64,000 bases of DNA from Actinoallomurus sp963850195 (lineage in GTDB: Bacteria; Actinomycetota; Actinomycetes; Streptosporangiales; Streptosporangiaceae), in NCBI GenBank assembly GCA_963850195.1, contig CAWKKD010000005.1:2108001-2172000 (forward strand), given 5' to 3'. Every line of letters begins with the position of its first letter. Position 1 is the first letter of the stretch. Both the position numbers and the translations under genes were made by a program. Under the pieces are notes generated by a model. That model saw only the letters and a list, made by a program, of their open reading frames with translations. It was not told the DNA's origin and did no database searches. Below, piece by piece: positions 1 to 9,471 of the stretch.

Positions 1-135
1 AGCGTCGTGTGCCGGGTCGATGACGATCACCGCCTCGTCGTCGCCCACGAGGTAGGTGTTGCTCTCAACGTCGTACTCGGTGTCGTCGACGGTGACCTTG
101 CCTGCCGTCACTACTTTGTCGATGCGCGCGTCCAC
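1..135 (-). CDS. MBL-fold metallo-hydrolase, N-terminal fragment
   Basis: Only the first 45 codons lie in the window; the gene continues past the left edge. The translation from GTG at 135 reads MDARIDKVVTAGKV, then a beta-rich stretch ending VIVIDPAHDA. That is the usual opening of actinobacterial glyoxalase II-like metallo-beta-lactamase-fold hydrolases, in which the first strands precede the HxHxDH metal motif (outside the window). A second GTG at 111 would shorten the protein by eight residues. The family call rests on the N-terminus alone; the substrate cannot be inferred. Confidence 0.6.
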   Translation of the reverse strand, partial: MDARIDKVVTAGKVTVDDTEYDVESNTYLVGDDEAVIVIDPAHDA

Positions 136-186
136 GTGAGAAACACTACCGACTTCCCGGCCCCGGCGCGTACGGCCCCGCCTATA

Positions 187-1641
<1,455 letters not shown>

Positions 1642-1744
1642 CTGTGCCTCCGGTCTCGGCGAGCGACCCGCACTCGCGGCGCCCACATTCGTTGGACGCA
1701 GCCGGATCGCTCCCGGTTTGCCGTCGGCACCGGGCGCGCTTCGC

Positions 1745-2431
1745 TCAGGGAGCGGTGACCAGCGCGATCGTCAGCCCGTCGTACCCCTTCCGGCCGACCG
1801 TCTGGATCGTGGTGGCGCTGACGCGCGGCTCGGCGGCGATCAGCTCGTTGAGCCGTCGCACGCCGGTGACGCCGGGGTCGTCGCTGTCCTCGTCGATGAC
1901 GGCGCCGCGGCGCACCACGTTGTCGACGATGATCACGCTGCCCGGGCGCGACAGCTCGACGGCCCAGCGGAAGTACGCGGCGTTGTTCTGCTTGTCGGCG
2001 TCGATGAAGGTCAGGTCGAACGGGCCGGCGTCCTCGGCGGCGAGCATCGGCAGCGTCTCCAGCGCCGGGCCGACCCGTACGTCGACGACCTGGGAGAGAC
2101 CGGCGTTGGCGAGGTTGGCCTGCGCGACCTGCGCGTGCTTCGGATCGACCTCGAGGGTGACCAGCCGCCCGCCCGCGGGCAGGGCGCGCGCGAGCCAGAT
2201 CGTGCTGTAGCCGGCCAGCGTGCCGACCTCGAGGATGGTGCGCGCGCCGTGGATGGTCGCCAGGAGCTGCAGGAGCTTGCCCTGGTTCGGTGCGACGCCG
2301 ATGTCCGGCAGCCCGGCCGACCTGGCCGACTCGACGGCGGCGTCCAGCGTGCGGTCCGGGGACAGGAGCTTGTGGTCGAAGAAGTCATCGACCGCGGTCC
2401 ACAGCCCCTCGGAGATCGGTGTCTCGGACAT
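1745..2431 (-). CDS. SAM-dependent O-methyltransferase (class I, CCoAOMT-like)
   Basis: A 228-residue member of the cation-dependent O-methyltransferase family (methyltransferase type 3). Seen: SAM-binding motif EVGTLAGYST (about 77-86), the acidic EVDP that binds the ribose, and the FIDADKQNN metal/substrate motif. The family methylates catechol-type hydroxyls on small molecules; the substrate here is unknown. Start ATG at 2431 is set by GGGGGCGG seven bases upstream; an open frame further upstream is not coding-like. It is divergent from the LysE-type exporter and shares its 70-bp control region, so the pair may be co-regulated. Confidence 0.85.
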   Translation of the reverse strand: MSETPISEGLWTAVDDFFDHKLLSPDRTLDAAVESARSAGLPDIGVAPNQGKLLQLLATIHGARTILEVGTLAGYSTIWLARALPAGGRLVTLEVDPKHAQVAQANLANAGLSQVVDVRVGPALETLPMLAAEDAGPFDLTFIDADKQNNAAYFRWAVELSRPGSVIIVDNVVRRGAVIDEDSDDPGVTGVRRLNELIAAEPRVSATTIQTVGRKGYDGLTIALVTAP

Positions 2432-2500
2432 GGTGCCGCCCCCTTGGTAAGCGTCTTCTACCATCGTCGACAAGACTAGGCGCCCCGGGCGAGGAGGGTG

Positions 2501-3118
2501 ATGGGAGAGATCCTCTGGCTCGGCGTGCTGCTCGGCGCGGGCGCCGCCCTGTCCGTCGGACCGATCTTCGTCACCATCCTTAACGAGGCCGCCGCGCGCG
2601 GATTCGGCCCGGCGTTCCGCGTGATCCTCGGCTCCGCGACCGCCGATGTCATCCTCCTGCTGCCCGCGCTGGCCTTCGCGGCGGTGATCACCGCCGTCGC
2701 GCACGCGACCTTCTGGGTGGGCCTCGTCGGCGCGGTGTTCTTCACGTTCCTCGCGGTCCAGGCCGTACGCGACGCGTGGCGGTTCTGGCGCGACGGGCGG
2801 CGTGAGCCCGCCCGCGGCTGGGCGTTCTGGAAGGGCGTGACGGCGAACCTCGCGAACCCGCTGAGCTGGACGTTCTGGCTGGCCACCGGCACGCCGACGA
2901 TGTTGCGCGCCCAGCACCTGGCGGGGCGTACGGGTCAGGCGGTCTTCACCGTGACCTGGTTCGCGGTGGCGTGCGGGCTCGAGGCCGTGATCGCGCTCGC
3001 CGTGGCGCGTACGGGCCGGCGCATCGGCGGACGCGGGCAGGGGGCGTTCACCGGGCTGTCGGCCGTGCTGTTCGCCGCGCTCGCCGCGCTGATGCTCATG
3101 CGCGACGTCATCGCCTGA
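2501..3118 (+). CDS. LysE/RhtB-family amino-acid exporter
   Basis: A 205-residue integral membrane protein with about six hydrophobic helices. The conserved LysE opening (GAALSVGPIFVTILNEA) and the ANLANPLSWTFWLA segment of helix 4 are both visible. The family exports amino acids or their derivatives across the cytoplasmic membrane. GAGGAGG lies just before adjacent GTG (2498) and ATG (2501) codons; the ATG has the better spacing. It is transcribed away from the O-methyltransferase. Substrate not determinable. Confidence 0.85.
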   Translation: MGEILWLGVLLGAGAALSVGPIFVTILNEAAARGFGPAFRVILGSATADVILLLPALAFAAVITAVAHATFWVGLVGAVFFTFLAVQAVRDAWRFWRDGRREPARGWAFWKGVTANLANPLSWTFWLATGTPTMLRAQHLAGRTGQAVFTVTWFAVACGLEAVIALAVARTGRRIGGRGQGAFTGLSAVLFAALAALMLMRDVIA

Positions 3119-3127
3119 GGACGGCGA

Positions 3128-3745
3128 TCACGGACGCAGGCGGGCGCTGAGCGGGCCGTACGGCAGGTCGAGGTCGTGCTCGCGCAGGTCGCGCAGGCTC
3201 AGCTGCTCGAGCATGAGCAGCCCGGCCGAGCCGGGCCACATCACCGCCCACAGCCAGTTGGCGAGCGCCTCTCCGGCGAACGCCGCGGTGTCGGCGCCCA
3301 CCGCCCACATCGAGACGGGATGGCCGTCGATCTCGACCTTGGCGTACGGCGAGGAGACGCCGAACCCATCACCCGGGTCGGGGCCGGGCAGCCCGGCGAA
3401 GGAGGATCCCAGGCCGACGCCCGGCTCCTCCGCGACGAGGACGAGATCGGCCGGTCCGCCGAGCGGTGCGGGGCCGGACAGCGCCACGGCGACCGCGGAC
3501 GCGCCGCGCTCGTCGTCACCCGCCTCCGCGAACCCGGTGACGAGCCAGCCGGACGGCAGCGGCCAGGGCACCCAGATCGGCACTCTGGAGGCGGCACGTA
3601 CCACCTCCAAGCCGTCGCGGCTGGGCTCCCGTGGCGGCTGAAGCGGACTCACCTCACCGTGTACGGCACAGGTCCAAGCGCTGGACCACGCACTGGGCGG
3701 ACCTAGTGCTCCTCGGCATCGCGGGCAGCTGGACGCGCTCCTCAT
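3128..3745 (-). CDS. DUF6758 family protein
   Basis: A 205-residue soluble protein of a family I recognise only from actinomycetes and which has no known biochemical role. The N-terminus carries SCPRCRG and a following WxC segment (CPxC...C), suggesting a small zinc ribbon. Later come VPIWVPWPLPSGWLVTG, the AGDD motif, LLVAEEPGVGLG and a Trp-rich segment near residue 165, the hallmarks of the family. It begins two bases after the stop of the GT-C-like membrane gene upstream, with its ribosome site inside that gene, so the two are almost certainly co-translated. Confidence 0.7.
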   Translation of the reverse strand: MRSASSCPRCRGALGPPSAWSSAWTCAVHGEVSPLQPPREPSRDGLEVVRAASRVPIWVPWPLPSGWLVTGFAEAGDDERGASAVAVALSGPAPLGGPADLVLVAEEPGVGLGSSFAGLPGPDPGDGFGVSSPYAKVEIDGHPVSMWAVGADTAAFAGEALANWLWAVMWPGSAGLLMLEQLSLRDLREHDLDLPYGPLSARLRP

Positions 3746-3747
3746 GC

Positions 3748-5145
3748 TTACTCACGGTCGCTCCCATGAGCCGCGACGTCAAGCGTTCGGGGTGTCCCAA
3801 AGGTTTCATCCGGTCGCCGGCGAACCCGTGCCACGAGGGCGGCGGCCACACACGCCGAGGGCACGGCGGGCAGGACGTACCGGTAGTCGAAGCCCGTGGT
3901 GGTGGGCGGGATCACGATGAGGGCCACCGCGATTCCCCAGGGCAGCGACACGCGACCGCCGAGACGCCGACGGCGTGCCACCATCCCCGCGGCCCCGGTG
4001 AGCAAGATCAGTCCGAGGACGGTGCCCGGCAGGTGCACGTATCGCTGGTAGCTCCGCAGCGCCGACGAGTACGGGGGTACGACCCGGGTGACGGCGGGCC
4101 CGCCGGCGTACTGGTGCGCCTGCCGCAGGGCTCGGCCGGGCGGGACGATCGAGGTCGGGCGGAACAGGTAGTACCGGTACGTCTGCGGGTCGGGGAAGGC
4201 CGGATGGTCGGGCCGGAAGGTCCGCGCCACGTCCACCGTGACCGCCGCGAGGTAGTCCAGGGGCTGCGTGCGCACCGCCCGTACGGCGAAGTCCCCGGCG
4301 AGCCGGTCCTTCTCGGCGGTGAAGCGCGGGCCGGGCAGCCTGCGCAGCGGGGAGTCGTTCCTCCACACCATCGACGCGTCACGCCGCCCCTTGGGCCCCT
4401 GGGGGCACAGCCGCCGCTCGGGCTCCGGTGGGTTCATCCGGGCACAGTCGGCGAACGACAGCGTCCGGCTGTAGAGGAACACCCCGGTGCTGCCGCCCAG
4501 TGCGAGCCGGCCCTGGTCCTCGTAGTACCAGCCCGCGTACGCGGCGACCGGCAGGGCGCAGGCGACCACGGCCGCCCCGAGCATCCGCCAGGGCACCCGC
4601 CGGGCCAGCAGGAAGGCCACGACGACCATGAGCAGGGGCAGTCCGACCGTGCGCACGATCGTGGCCAGGCCGAGCAGGAGCCCGGCCGCCGCCGCGCGCC
4701 GCGCCGTCAGCTCGTACCGCCACAGCATCACCGTGACGGCGCCGCTCACCAGGACCATGAACAGCGTGTCCGACAGCACCAGGTGCTCGAGCTGTACCTG
4801 GTAGGCGTCCAGGAGCACCGGCAGAGCCGCGATCGTGGCCACCCGGCCGGACAGGCCGTTCCGGCGCAGCAGCGCGTAGACCATCACCCCGACGCCCAGC
4901 CCCATCAGATGCTGGGCCACGGTGACCGGCGCGAGGCCGCCCAGGGGCCGCAGGGCCCAGAGCATCAGCGGATAGCCGGTCGGGCGGATCACGCCGGGTC
5001 GTGGATGGACGGCGGCGGTCACGTAGTCGTAGGAGTCCGGGAACCACATCTGCCACCGGTAGCCGAGCATCACCACGACGCGCAGAATCACACCGCACGC
5101 CAGTGCGACCACGAACCCCCCGTGGGCGACAAAGCGGGTCTTCAC
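3748..5145 (-). CDS. Polytopic membrane protein, GT-C glycosyltransferase-like
   Basis: A 465-residue protein with roughly ten to twelve transmembrane helices. The first extracytoplasmic loop has FPDSYDYVTAA, reminiscent of the acidic DxxxY motif at this place in GT-C (ArnT/PMT/mannosyltransferase) enzymes, which transfer sugars from polyprenyl phosphates outside the membrane. A large soluble loop (about 225-345) separates two helix clusters. The fold is inferred from topology and the motif; donor and acceptor are unknown. First gene of a two-gene unit with the DUF6758 protein. Confidence 0.55.
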   Translation of the reverse strand: MKTRFVAHGGFVVALACGVILRVVVMLGYRWQMWFPDSYDYVTAAVHPRPGVIRPTGYPLMLWALRPLGGLAPVTVAQHLMGLGVGVMVYALLRRNGLSGRVATIAALPVLLDAYQVQLEHLVLSDTLFMVLVSGAVTVMLWRYELTARRAAAAGLLLGLATIVRTVGLPLLMVVVAFLLARRVPWRMLGAAVVACALPVAAYAGWYYEDQGRLALGGSTGVFLYSRTLSFADCARMNPPEPERRLCPQGPKGRRDASMVWRNDSPLRRLPGPRFTAEKDRLAGDFAVRAVRTQPLDYLAAVTVDVARTFRPDHPAFPDPQTYRYYLFRPTSIVPPGRALRQAHQYAGGPAVTRVVPPYSSALRSYQRYVHLPGTVLGLILLTGAAGMVARRRRLGGRVSLPWGIAVALIVIPPTTTGFDYRYVLPAVPSACVAAALVARVRRRPDETFGTPRTLDVAAHGSDRE

Positions 5146-5235
5146 CTGGTCAAGCCTGGAAGGTCACCGGGCCGCTACGGGACGAATATCGGGTTTCAGC
5201 CATGGTCTTCGGCGAGGCGTCACCCGGTGGCCGCC

Positions 5236-5258
5236 CGGCGTACACCGGACGTACGCCG
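5236..5258 (-). terminator. Hairpin downstream of methyltransferase gene
   Basis: CGGCGTAC and its exact complement GTACGCCG flank a 7-base loop, starting seven bases after the stop of the methyltransferase at 5265. No T-tract follows, as is common for actinomycete terminators. It separates that gene from the membrane-protein gene downstream. Confidence 0.5.
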
Positions 5259-5264
5259 CCCGGA

Positions 5265-5993
5265 TCAGTCGCGCGGTTTCGTGGCCGTGACGAGGCGGGT
5301 CGGCAGCCAAGGCCCGCTCCACCACATGCGCCAGCCCAGGTCACGGCGGGTGACCCCGGCCATCCCGAGGCCGGTGAGCCGCTCGCGGTAGCGCTTCGTG
5401 CCGCGCAGGTCGGCGATCATCAGCCGGCCGCCGGGGCGCAGCACGCGTACGGCCTCGCCGAGCGCGCGGTCCCGCGCGGCCTCGTCCTTGACGTTGTGCA
5501 CGGCCACGTTGGACACGACCAGGTCGAAGCTCTCGTCGTCGAACGGCAGGTCCGTCATGTCCGCCGTACGCACCTCGACGAGGTCGGCGACGCCCTCGGA
5601 GACGGCGTTGCGGCGCGTCAGGTCCATGTCGTTGCCGGACCGGTCGCCCTTGCGCCACACGTCGATGCCGATCGCGCGGCCCGTCGTCAGGCGGCGGGCG
5701 GCCAGCAGCAGGACGGCTCCGCGCCCGCAGCCCAGGTCCAGGACGCGCTCGTGGCCGGCCAGTCCCGCCTCGTCGAGCAGGCGCCGCCAGACGACGAACT
5801 TGCCGCGCCGCGAGGCGTACAGGCCCAGGCCGCCGAAGGCGATGACGAGCACGGACCCGAAGAGGGGCCAGATCTGGGCGGTCAGCAGCGCCTGCACAAG
5901 CCCGTAGACGGCCAGCAGGATCGGGATGATCAGGAGGTAGGGGGCATCGACTCCGTAGGAGCCGCGCCGCCGGGCCGACGTCTCAACGCTCAT
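5265..5993 (-). CDS. Membrane-anchored class I SAM methyltransferase
   Basis: A 242-residue protein with two N-terminal membrane helices (about 18-37 and 41-60) followed by a cytosolic Rossmann methyltransferase. Seen: motif I VLDLGCGRGAVL (about 84-95), the acidic IGIDVW, a D-M-T-D-L-P motif II and LRPGGRLMIADL motif III. Many actinobacteria carry this two-helix arrangement; the acceptor is unknown. It has its own upstream gap of 149 bp and a hairpin downstream, so it looks monocistronic. Confidence 0.8.
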   Translation of the reverse strand: MSVETSARRRGSYGVDAPYLLIIPILLAVYGLVQALLTAQIWPLFGSVLVIAFGGLGLYASRRGKFVVWRRLLDEAGLAGHERVLDLGCGRGAVLLLAARRLTTGRAIGIDVWRKGDRSGNDMDLTRRNAVSEGVADLVEVRTADMTDLPFDDESFDLVVSNVAVHNVKDEAARDRALGEAVRVLRPGGRLMIADLRGTKRYRERLTGLGMAGVTRRDLGWRMWWSGPWLPTRLVTATKPRD

Positions 5994-6142
5994 GGTCGCC
6001 TTCTTCCTGACCGTCGCGCCCCGACGGCCTGCGCCCGCGCGACCAGCTCAATGCCCATGAAGTGGCCGGTCAGCCACTTTGAGGGCAGGAAATTACCAGC
6101 CGGACCCGAAAAGGCGGGCGGAATCCGGGTTTTCGGTCTGAC

Positions 6143-7333
6143 TCAGCCGATCCGGTACTCCTCGAGGAGCCGCCGGCCGATGATCATCTTCTGGATGTCG
6201 GCGGTGCCCTCACCGATCAGCAGCATCGGCGCCTCGCGGTAGAGCCGCTCGATCTCGTACTCCTTGGAGTAGGCGTAGCCGCCGTGGATGCGGAAGGCGT
6301 CCTCGACGACCTCCTTGCAGTACTCGCTGGCCAGATACTTGGCCATCCCCGCCGCGAGGTCGCCGCGCTCGCCGGTCTCCTTGCGCCGCGCGGCCATCAC
6401 CATCGTCTGGTGGGCCGCCTCGACCTTGGTCGCCATCTCGGCCAGCCGGAACTGCACGGCCTGGTGCTCGGCGATCGGCCGCCCGAACGTCTCCCGCCGC
6501 TGGGCGTACGCGATGCCGAGCTCGAAGGCCCGCAGCGCGACGCCGCAGCCGCGCGCGGCGACGTTGACCCGCCCGACCTCGACGCCGTCCATCATCTGGT
6601 AGAAACCGCGCCCGGTCTCGCCGCCGAGCACCTGTGAAGCGTCGATGCGGAAGCCGTCGAAGATCATCTCGGTCGTGTCGACGCCCCGGTAGCCCATCTT
6701 CTCGATCTTGCCGGGGATGGTGAGCCCCGGCGCGATCTCGCCGAAGCCGCGCTCCTTGTCGACCAGGAAGGTGGTCAGGCCCCGGTGGCCGCCCGAGTCG
6801 TCGGTGCGTACGAGCGTCGCGACCAGGTCGGACGTCGCACCGTTGGTCAGCCACATCTTCTGGCCGTCGACGACGTAGGCGCCGTCGTCGCCGAGGCGCG
6901 CCCGTGTCGTGATTGCGGCGACGTCCGACCCACAGCCGGGCTCGGACATCGAGAACGCGCCCCGCTTCTCGCCCGCGGCCATGAGCGGCAGGTAGTGCCG
7001 CCGCTGGGCGTCGGTGCCGTGGTTCGCGATCATCCAGGCCACGATGAAGTGGGTGTTGACGATGCCGGACACGCTCATCCAGCCGCGCGACAGCTCCTCC
7101 ACGACCAGGGCGTACGTGAGGAGGGACTCGCCGAGGCCGCCGTACTCCTCGGGGATCATCAGGCCGAACAATCCCAGCCCGGTCATGCCGTCGACGATGT
7201 CCTGCGGATAGGTGTCGGTGCGCTCGAGTTCGCCCGCGACCGGGATGATCTCCCGGTCGACGAACGCGCGTACGGTGGCGAGGATCTCGGTCTGGACGTC
7301 CGTCAGCCCGTCGGTCTGCGCGAGGCGGCTCAT
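6143..7333 (-). CDS. Acyl-CoA dehydrogenase
   Basis: A 396-residue flavoprotein that oxidises acyl-CoA to trans-2-enoyl-CoA and passes electrons to ETF. Seen: SMSEPGCGSDVA (FAD/substrate segment, about 143-154), the RRETFGRPI segment, the IHGGYAYSKEY motif, and IGEGTADIQ near the C-terminus, where the Glu of the GEGT motif is the expected catalytic base of short/medium-chain types. Start ATG at 7333 has GGAAGGAAG upstream. It follows the CoA-ester lyase by 11 bases and is probably co-transcribed, suggesting a joint role in branched or dicarboxylic acyl-CoA breakdown (inference). Confidence 0.93.
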   Translation of the reverse strand: MSRLAQTDGLTDVQTEILATVRAFVDREIIPVAGELERTDTYPQDIVDGMTGLGLFGLMIPEEYGGLGESLLTYALVVEELSRGWMSVSGIVNTHFIVAWMIANHGTDAQRRHYLPLMAAGEKRGAFSMSEPGCGSDVAAITTRARLGDDGAYVVDGQKMWLTNGATSDLVATLVRTDDSGGHRGLTTFLVDKERGFGEIAPGLTIPGKIEKMGYRGVDTTEMIFDGFRIDASQVLGGETGRGFYQMMDGVEVGRVNVAARGCGVALRAFELGIAYAQRRETFGRPIAEHQAVQFRLAEMATKVEAAHQTMVMAARRKETGERGDLAAGMAKYLASEYCKEVVEDAFRIHGGYAYSKEYEIERLYREAPMLLIGEGTADIQKMIIGRRLLEEYRIG

Positions 7334-7344
7334 GGGCTTCCTTC

Positions 7345-8289
7345 CTACTCCGGCGGATCGAAGTGCTTCATGCGCTCGAGTCCCGCCGCGCGGCCCTTCG
7401 CGGCGATGACCAGCGCCATCTTGCGTGAGGCCTCGTCGATCATCTCGTCGCCCAGCATCGCCGCCCCGCGGCCCTCGACCCGCGTGGCGTGGTCGTACGC
7501 GTCGAGGATCAGCTCGGCGTGGTCGTAGTCGTCCTGCGCGGGCGAGAAGACCTCGTTGCCCGCCTCGACCTGCGACGGGTGCAGCACCCACTTACCGTCG
7601 AAGCCCAGCGCGGCGCTCCGCCGCGCCGCGCGGGTGAAGCCCTCGCCGTCGCGGACGTTGAAGTAGGGCCCGTCGATCGCCTGGAGGTCGTGGGCGCGCG
7701 CGGCGAGCAGGATGCGCATCAGGATGTAGTGGTAGGCGTCGCCCTCGGTGTAGCCGGGCGGCTGCTCGCCCACGACGAGGGTGCGCATGTTGATCGAGGC
7801 CATCAGGTCACCCGGCCCGAACACCAGCGCCTCGAGCCGCGGTGACGCGCCCGCGATCCGGTCGATCCCGGTGAGGCCGCGCGCGTCCTCGATCTGCGCC
7901 TCGATCCCGATCCGGCCCACCGGCAGGCCGACCGCCCGCTCGATCTGGGTCAGCAGCAGGTCGAGCCACACCACGTGGTCGGGCGAGGACACCTTCGGCA
8001 GCATCAGGCAGTCGAGGTCGGCTCCGGCGCGCTCGACGACCTCCACGACGTCGCGGTAGGCGTACGGGGTCGCGACGTCGTTCACCCGCACGACGCGTAC
8101 GCGGTCGCCCCAGCCGCCGTCGTTCAGCGCGGCGACGGCGTTCTCGCGCGCTTCGGCCTTGGCGCCCGGCGCGACGGCGTCCTCCAGGTCGAGGAAGAAC
8201 TCATCGACCGGCAGCTCCCGTGCCTTCGAGATGAACCGCGGGTTGCTGGCGGGCACCGCGAGCGTGGTCCGGCGAGAACGCATCGGCAT
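7345..8289 (-). CDS. HpcH/HpaI-family CoA-ester lyase (CitE/Mcl-like)
   Basis: A 314-residue TIM-barrel lyase. Seen: TTLAVPASNPRFI at the start, the metal-site motif DLEDAVAPGAK (about 34-44), RVNDVATPY, a second metal Glu in GIEAQIED, and the C-terminal GFDGKWVLHPSQV that closes the active site. The family cleaves citramalyl-, malyl- or beta-methylmalyl-CoA into acetyl- or propionyl-CoA plus a keto acid; which one is not decidable here. Start ATG at 8289 was chosen over the ATG two codons later. It leads a unit with the acyl-CoA dehydrogenase. Confidence 0.85.
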   Translation of the reverse strand: MPMRSRRTTLAVPASNPRFISKARELPVDEFFLDLEDAVAPGAKAEARENAVAALNDGGWGDRVRVVRVNDVATPYAYRDVVEVVERAGADLDCLMLPKVSSPDHVVWLDLLLTQIERAVGLPVGRIGIEAQIEDARGLTGIDRIAGASPRLEALVFGPGDLMASINMRTLVVGEQPPGYTEGDAYHYILMRILLAARAHDLQAIDGPYFNVRDGEGFTRAARRSAALGFDGKWVLHPSQVEAGNEVFSPAQDDYDHAELILDAYDHATRVEGRGAAMLGDEMIDEASRKMALVIAAKGRAAGLERMKHFDPPE

Positions 8290-8353
8290 GGACCGGATGT
8301 TATCCGCCCCGCCCCGGCCCGCATCCGACTCGGTCCCGTGCGAGACTGCTGAC

Positions 8354-8896
8354 GTGGACAACGCCGCACTGGTCGAGGAGGCCACCAAGAGGTCGGGCAT
8401 GCTGTGGCTGGCGCTGCCCGGCCTGCCCTACCCGCGCGCCGCCTGGCACATCTGGCGCCCCGGCACGCCGGCGAGCGAGGGCCAGGAGGCCACCACGGGC
8501 GCCGCGTACGTCGTCACCGGTGGCATCGAGCAGCCGCTGCCCGAGCTGGCCCAGGCCGAGCGGGTCACGGTCACGGTGCGCAGCAAGGACAAGGGCGCGC
8601 GCCTCGTGTCGTGGGTCGCCGCGGTCGCCCAGGTCAAACCCGGTTCGCCGGAGTGGGACGAGGTCGTGCCGCTGCTCGCCAAGGAGCGCCTCAACGCCCC
8701 CGACGGCGAGCACCAGATCGAGCGCTGGACGGAGGAGGCGTTCGTCATCCGCCTCACCCCGACCGGCGAGGTCACCGACTCCCCCGACGCACGCCCGGAC
8801 GACTACTCCGGCGTACGCCCGGCGCCGAGCCCGGCCACGACGACCGACCGCATGCCCTTCATGATCGGCGCCCGCCGCAGACGCGCCGACCGTTAG
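8354..8896 (+). CDS. Conserved hypothetical protein, possibly FMN-binding split-barrel fold
   Basis: A 180-residue soluble protein without signal or membrane segments. It opens MDNAALVEEATKRSGMLWLAL, then a Trp-rich WHIWRPGTP, GAAYVVTGGIEQPLPEL, VTVTVRSKDKGARLVSWVA and a helical ERLNAPD segment. This strand pattern resembles actinobacterial proteins distantly related to pyridoxamine-phosphate-oxidase-like barrels, but I see no diagnostic FMN residues. Start GTG at 8354 is where codon pattern and conservation begin; the upstream frame is antisense to the lyase gene. Divergent from the lyase; a repeat element starts 27 bp after its stop. Confidence 0.6.
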   Translation: MDNAALVEEATKRSGMLWLALPGLPYPRAAWHIWRPGTPASEGQEATTGAAYVVTGGIEQPLPELAQAERVTVTVRSKDKGARLVSWVAAVAQVKPGSPEWDEVVPLLAKERLNAPDGEHQIERWTEEAFVIRLTPTGEVTDSPDARPDDYSGVRPAPSPATTTDRMPFMIGARRRRADR

Positions 8897-8923
8897 CGTG
8901 GCGTGGCTGACAGCGGCGCTCTA

Positions 8924-9086
8924 AGAGACTGTTGGGGAGCCCCATGCCCTACTGCGCGGCACCCAGACGACGCCTCGCCGCGTTGTCGTCGGTCGCCGGC
9001 CGACACCAGGCCGACTCCCTCCTCCGCCTCGCGACGCGCCCCCTGGCCCGCCGCTCGCGACGGACGAGGGCTCCCCAACAGTCTCT
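8924..9086. repeat. MITE-like dispersed repeat, copy A (163 bp)
   Basis: Bounded by an exact 18-bp inverted repeat, AGAGACTGTTGGGGAGCC at 8924-8941 and its complement at 9069-9086. It is about 97% identical over its whole length (five differences) to the copy at 50246-50408 and shares 139 bp with the copy at 55438-55600. No coding potential, no transposase. The right end overlaps the stop codon of the VOC gene (9085-9087). Its internal GC-rich segments could fold as RNA. It could be a non-autonomous transposable element or a REP-type palindromic element. Confidence 0.85.
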
Positions 9087-9471
9087 AAGACGGCTGGAGC
9101 AGGTCCCAGCGGTTTCCGTAGAGGTCGCGGAAGACCGCGACGGTGCCGTACGGCTCGTGCCGGGGTGGCTCTTCGAAGATCACGCCGGCCGCGCGCATCC
9201 GCTCGTGGTCGGCGTCGAAGTCGTCGGTGTAGAGGAAATGCCCGACGCGTCCGCCGGTCTGGTCGCCGATCCGCGTGCGCTGCGCGGAGGTGACGGCGCG
9301 GGCCAGCAGGAGTGACGTCTCACGCGCGCCGGGTGGGCGCATGACCACCCAGCGCTTCCCGTCCTCCAAAGGCGTGTCCTCGACCAGCTCGAAGCCGAGG
9401 GCGCCGGCGTAGAACGCGATGGCCTCGTCGTAGTCGGCCACGACGAGGGCGACCAGCCCGAGGTGGGGCAT
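9085..9471 (-). CDS. VOC-family (glyoxalase/bleomycin-resistance fold) protein
   Basis: A 128-residue protein with two beta-alpha-beta-beta-beta modules. Seen: HLGLVALVVADYDEAIAFYAGALGFE at the start (His3 is a possible metal ligand), VGHFLYTDDFDA opening the second module, and GNRWDLLQ where the family usually has the last acidic metal ligand. Function ranges from lyases to dioxygenases; unknown here. Its ATG directly follows the TGA of the ECF41 sigma gene, so translation is coupled. The stop codon lies in the end of the repeat element, so the C-terminal end may have been altered by insertion. Confidence 0.8.
   Translation of the reverse strand: MPHLGLVALVVADYDEAIAFYAGALGFELVEDTPLEDGKRWVVMRPPGARETSLLLARAVTSAQRTRIGDQTGGRVGHFLYTDDFDADHERMRAAGVIFEEPPRHEPYGTVAVFRDLYGNRWDLLQPS

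Noticed and set aside
1642..1686. 15-residue N-terminal extension of the first kinase
   Set aside because: The internal ATG at 1641 has GGAGG at the right distance and the kinase fold starts after it.
8924..9086. Small protein gene inside repeat copy A
   Set aside because: The open frames there are not conserved in frame between copies and contain no ribosome site; the inverted-repeat structure explains the sequence.
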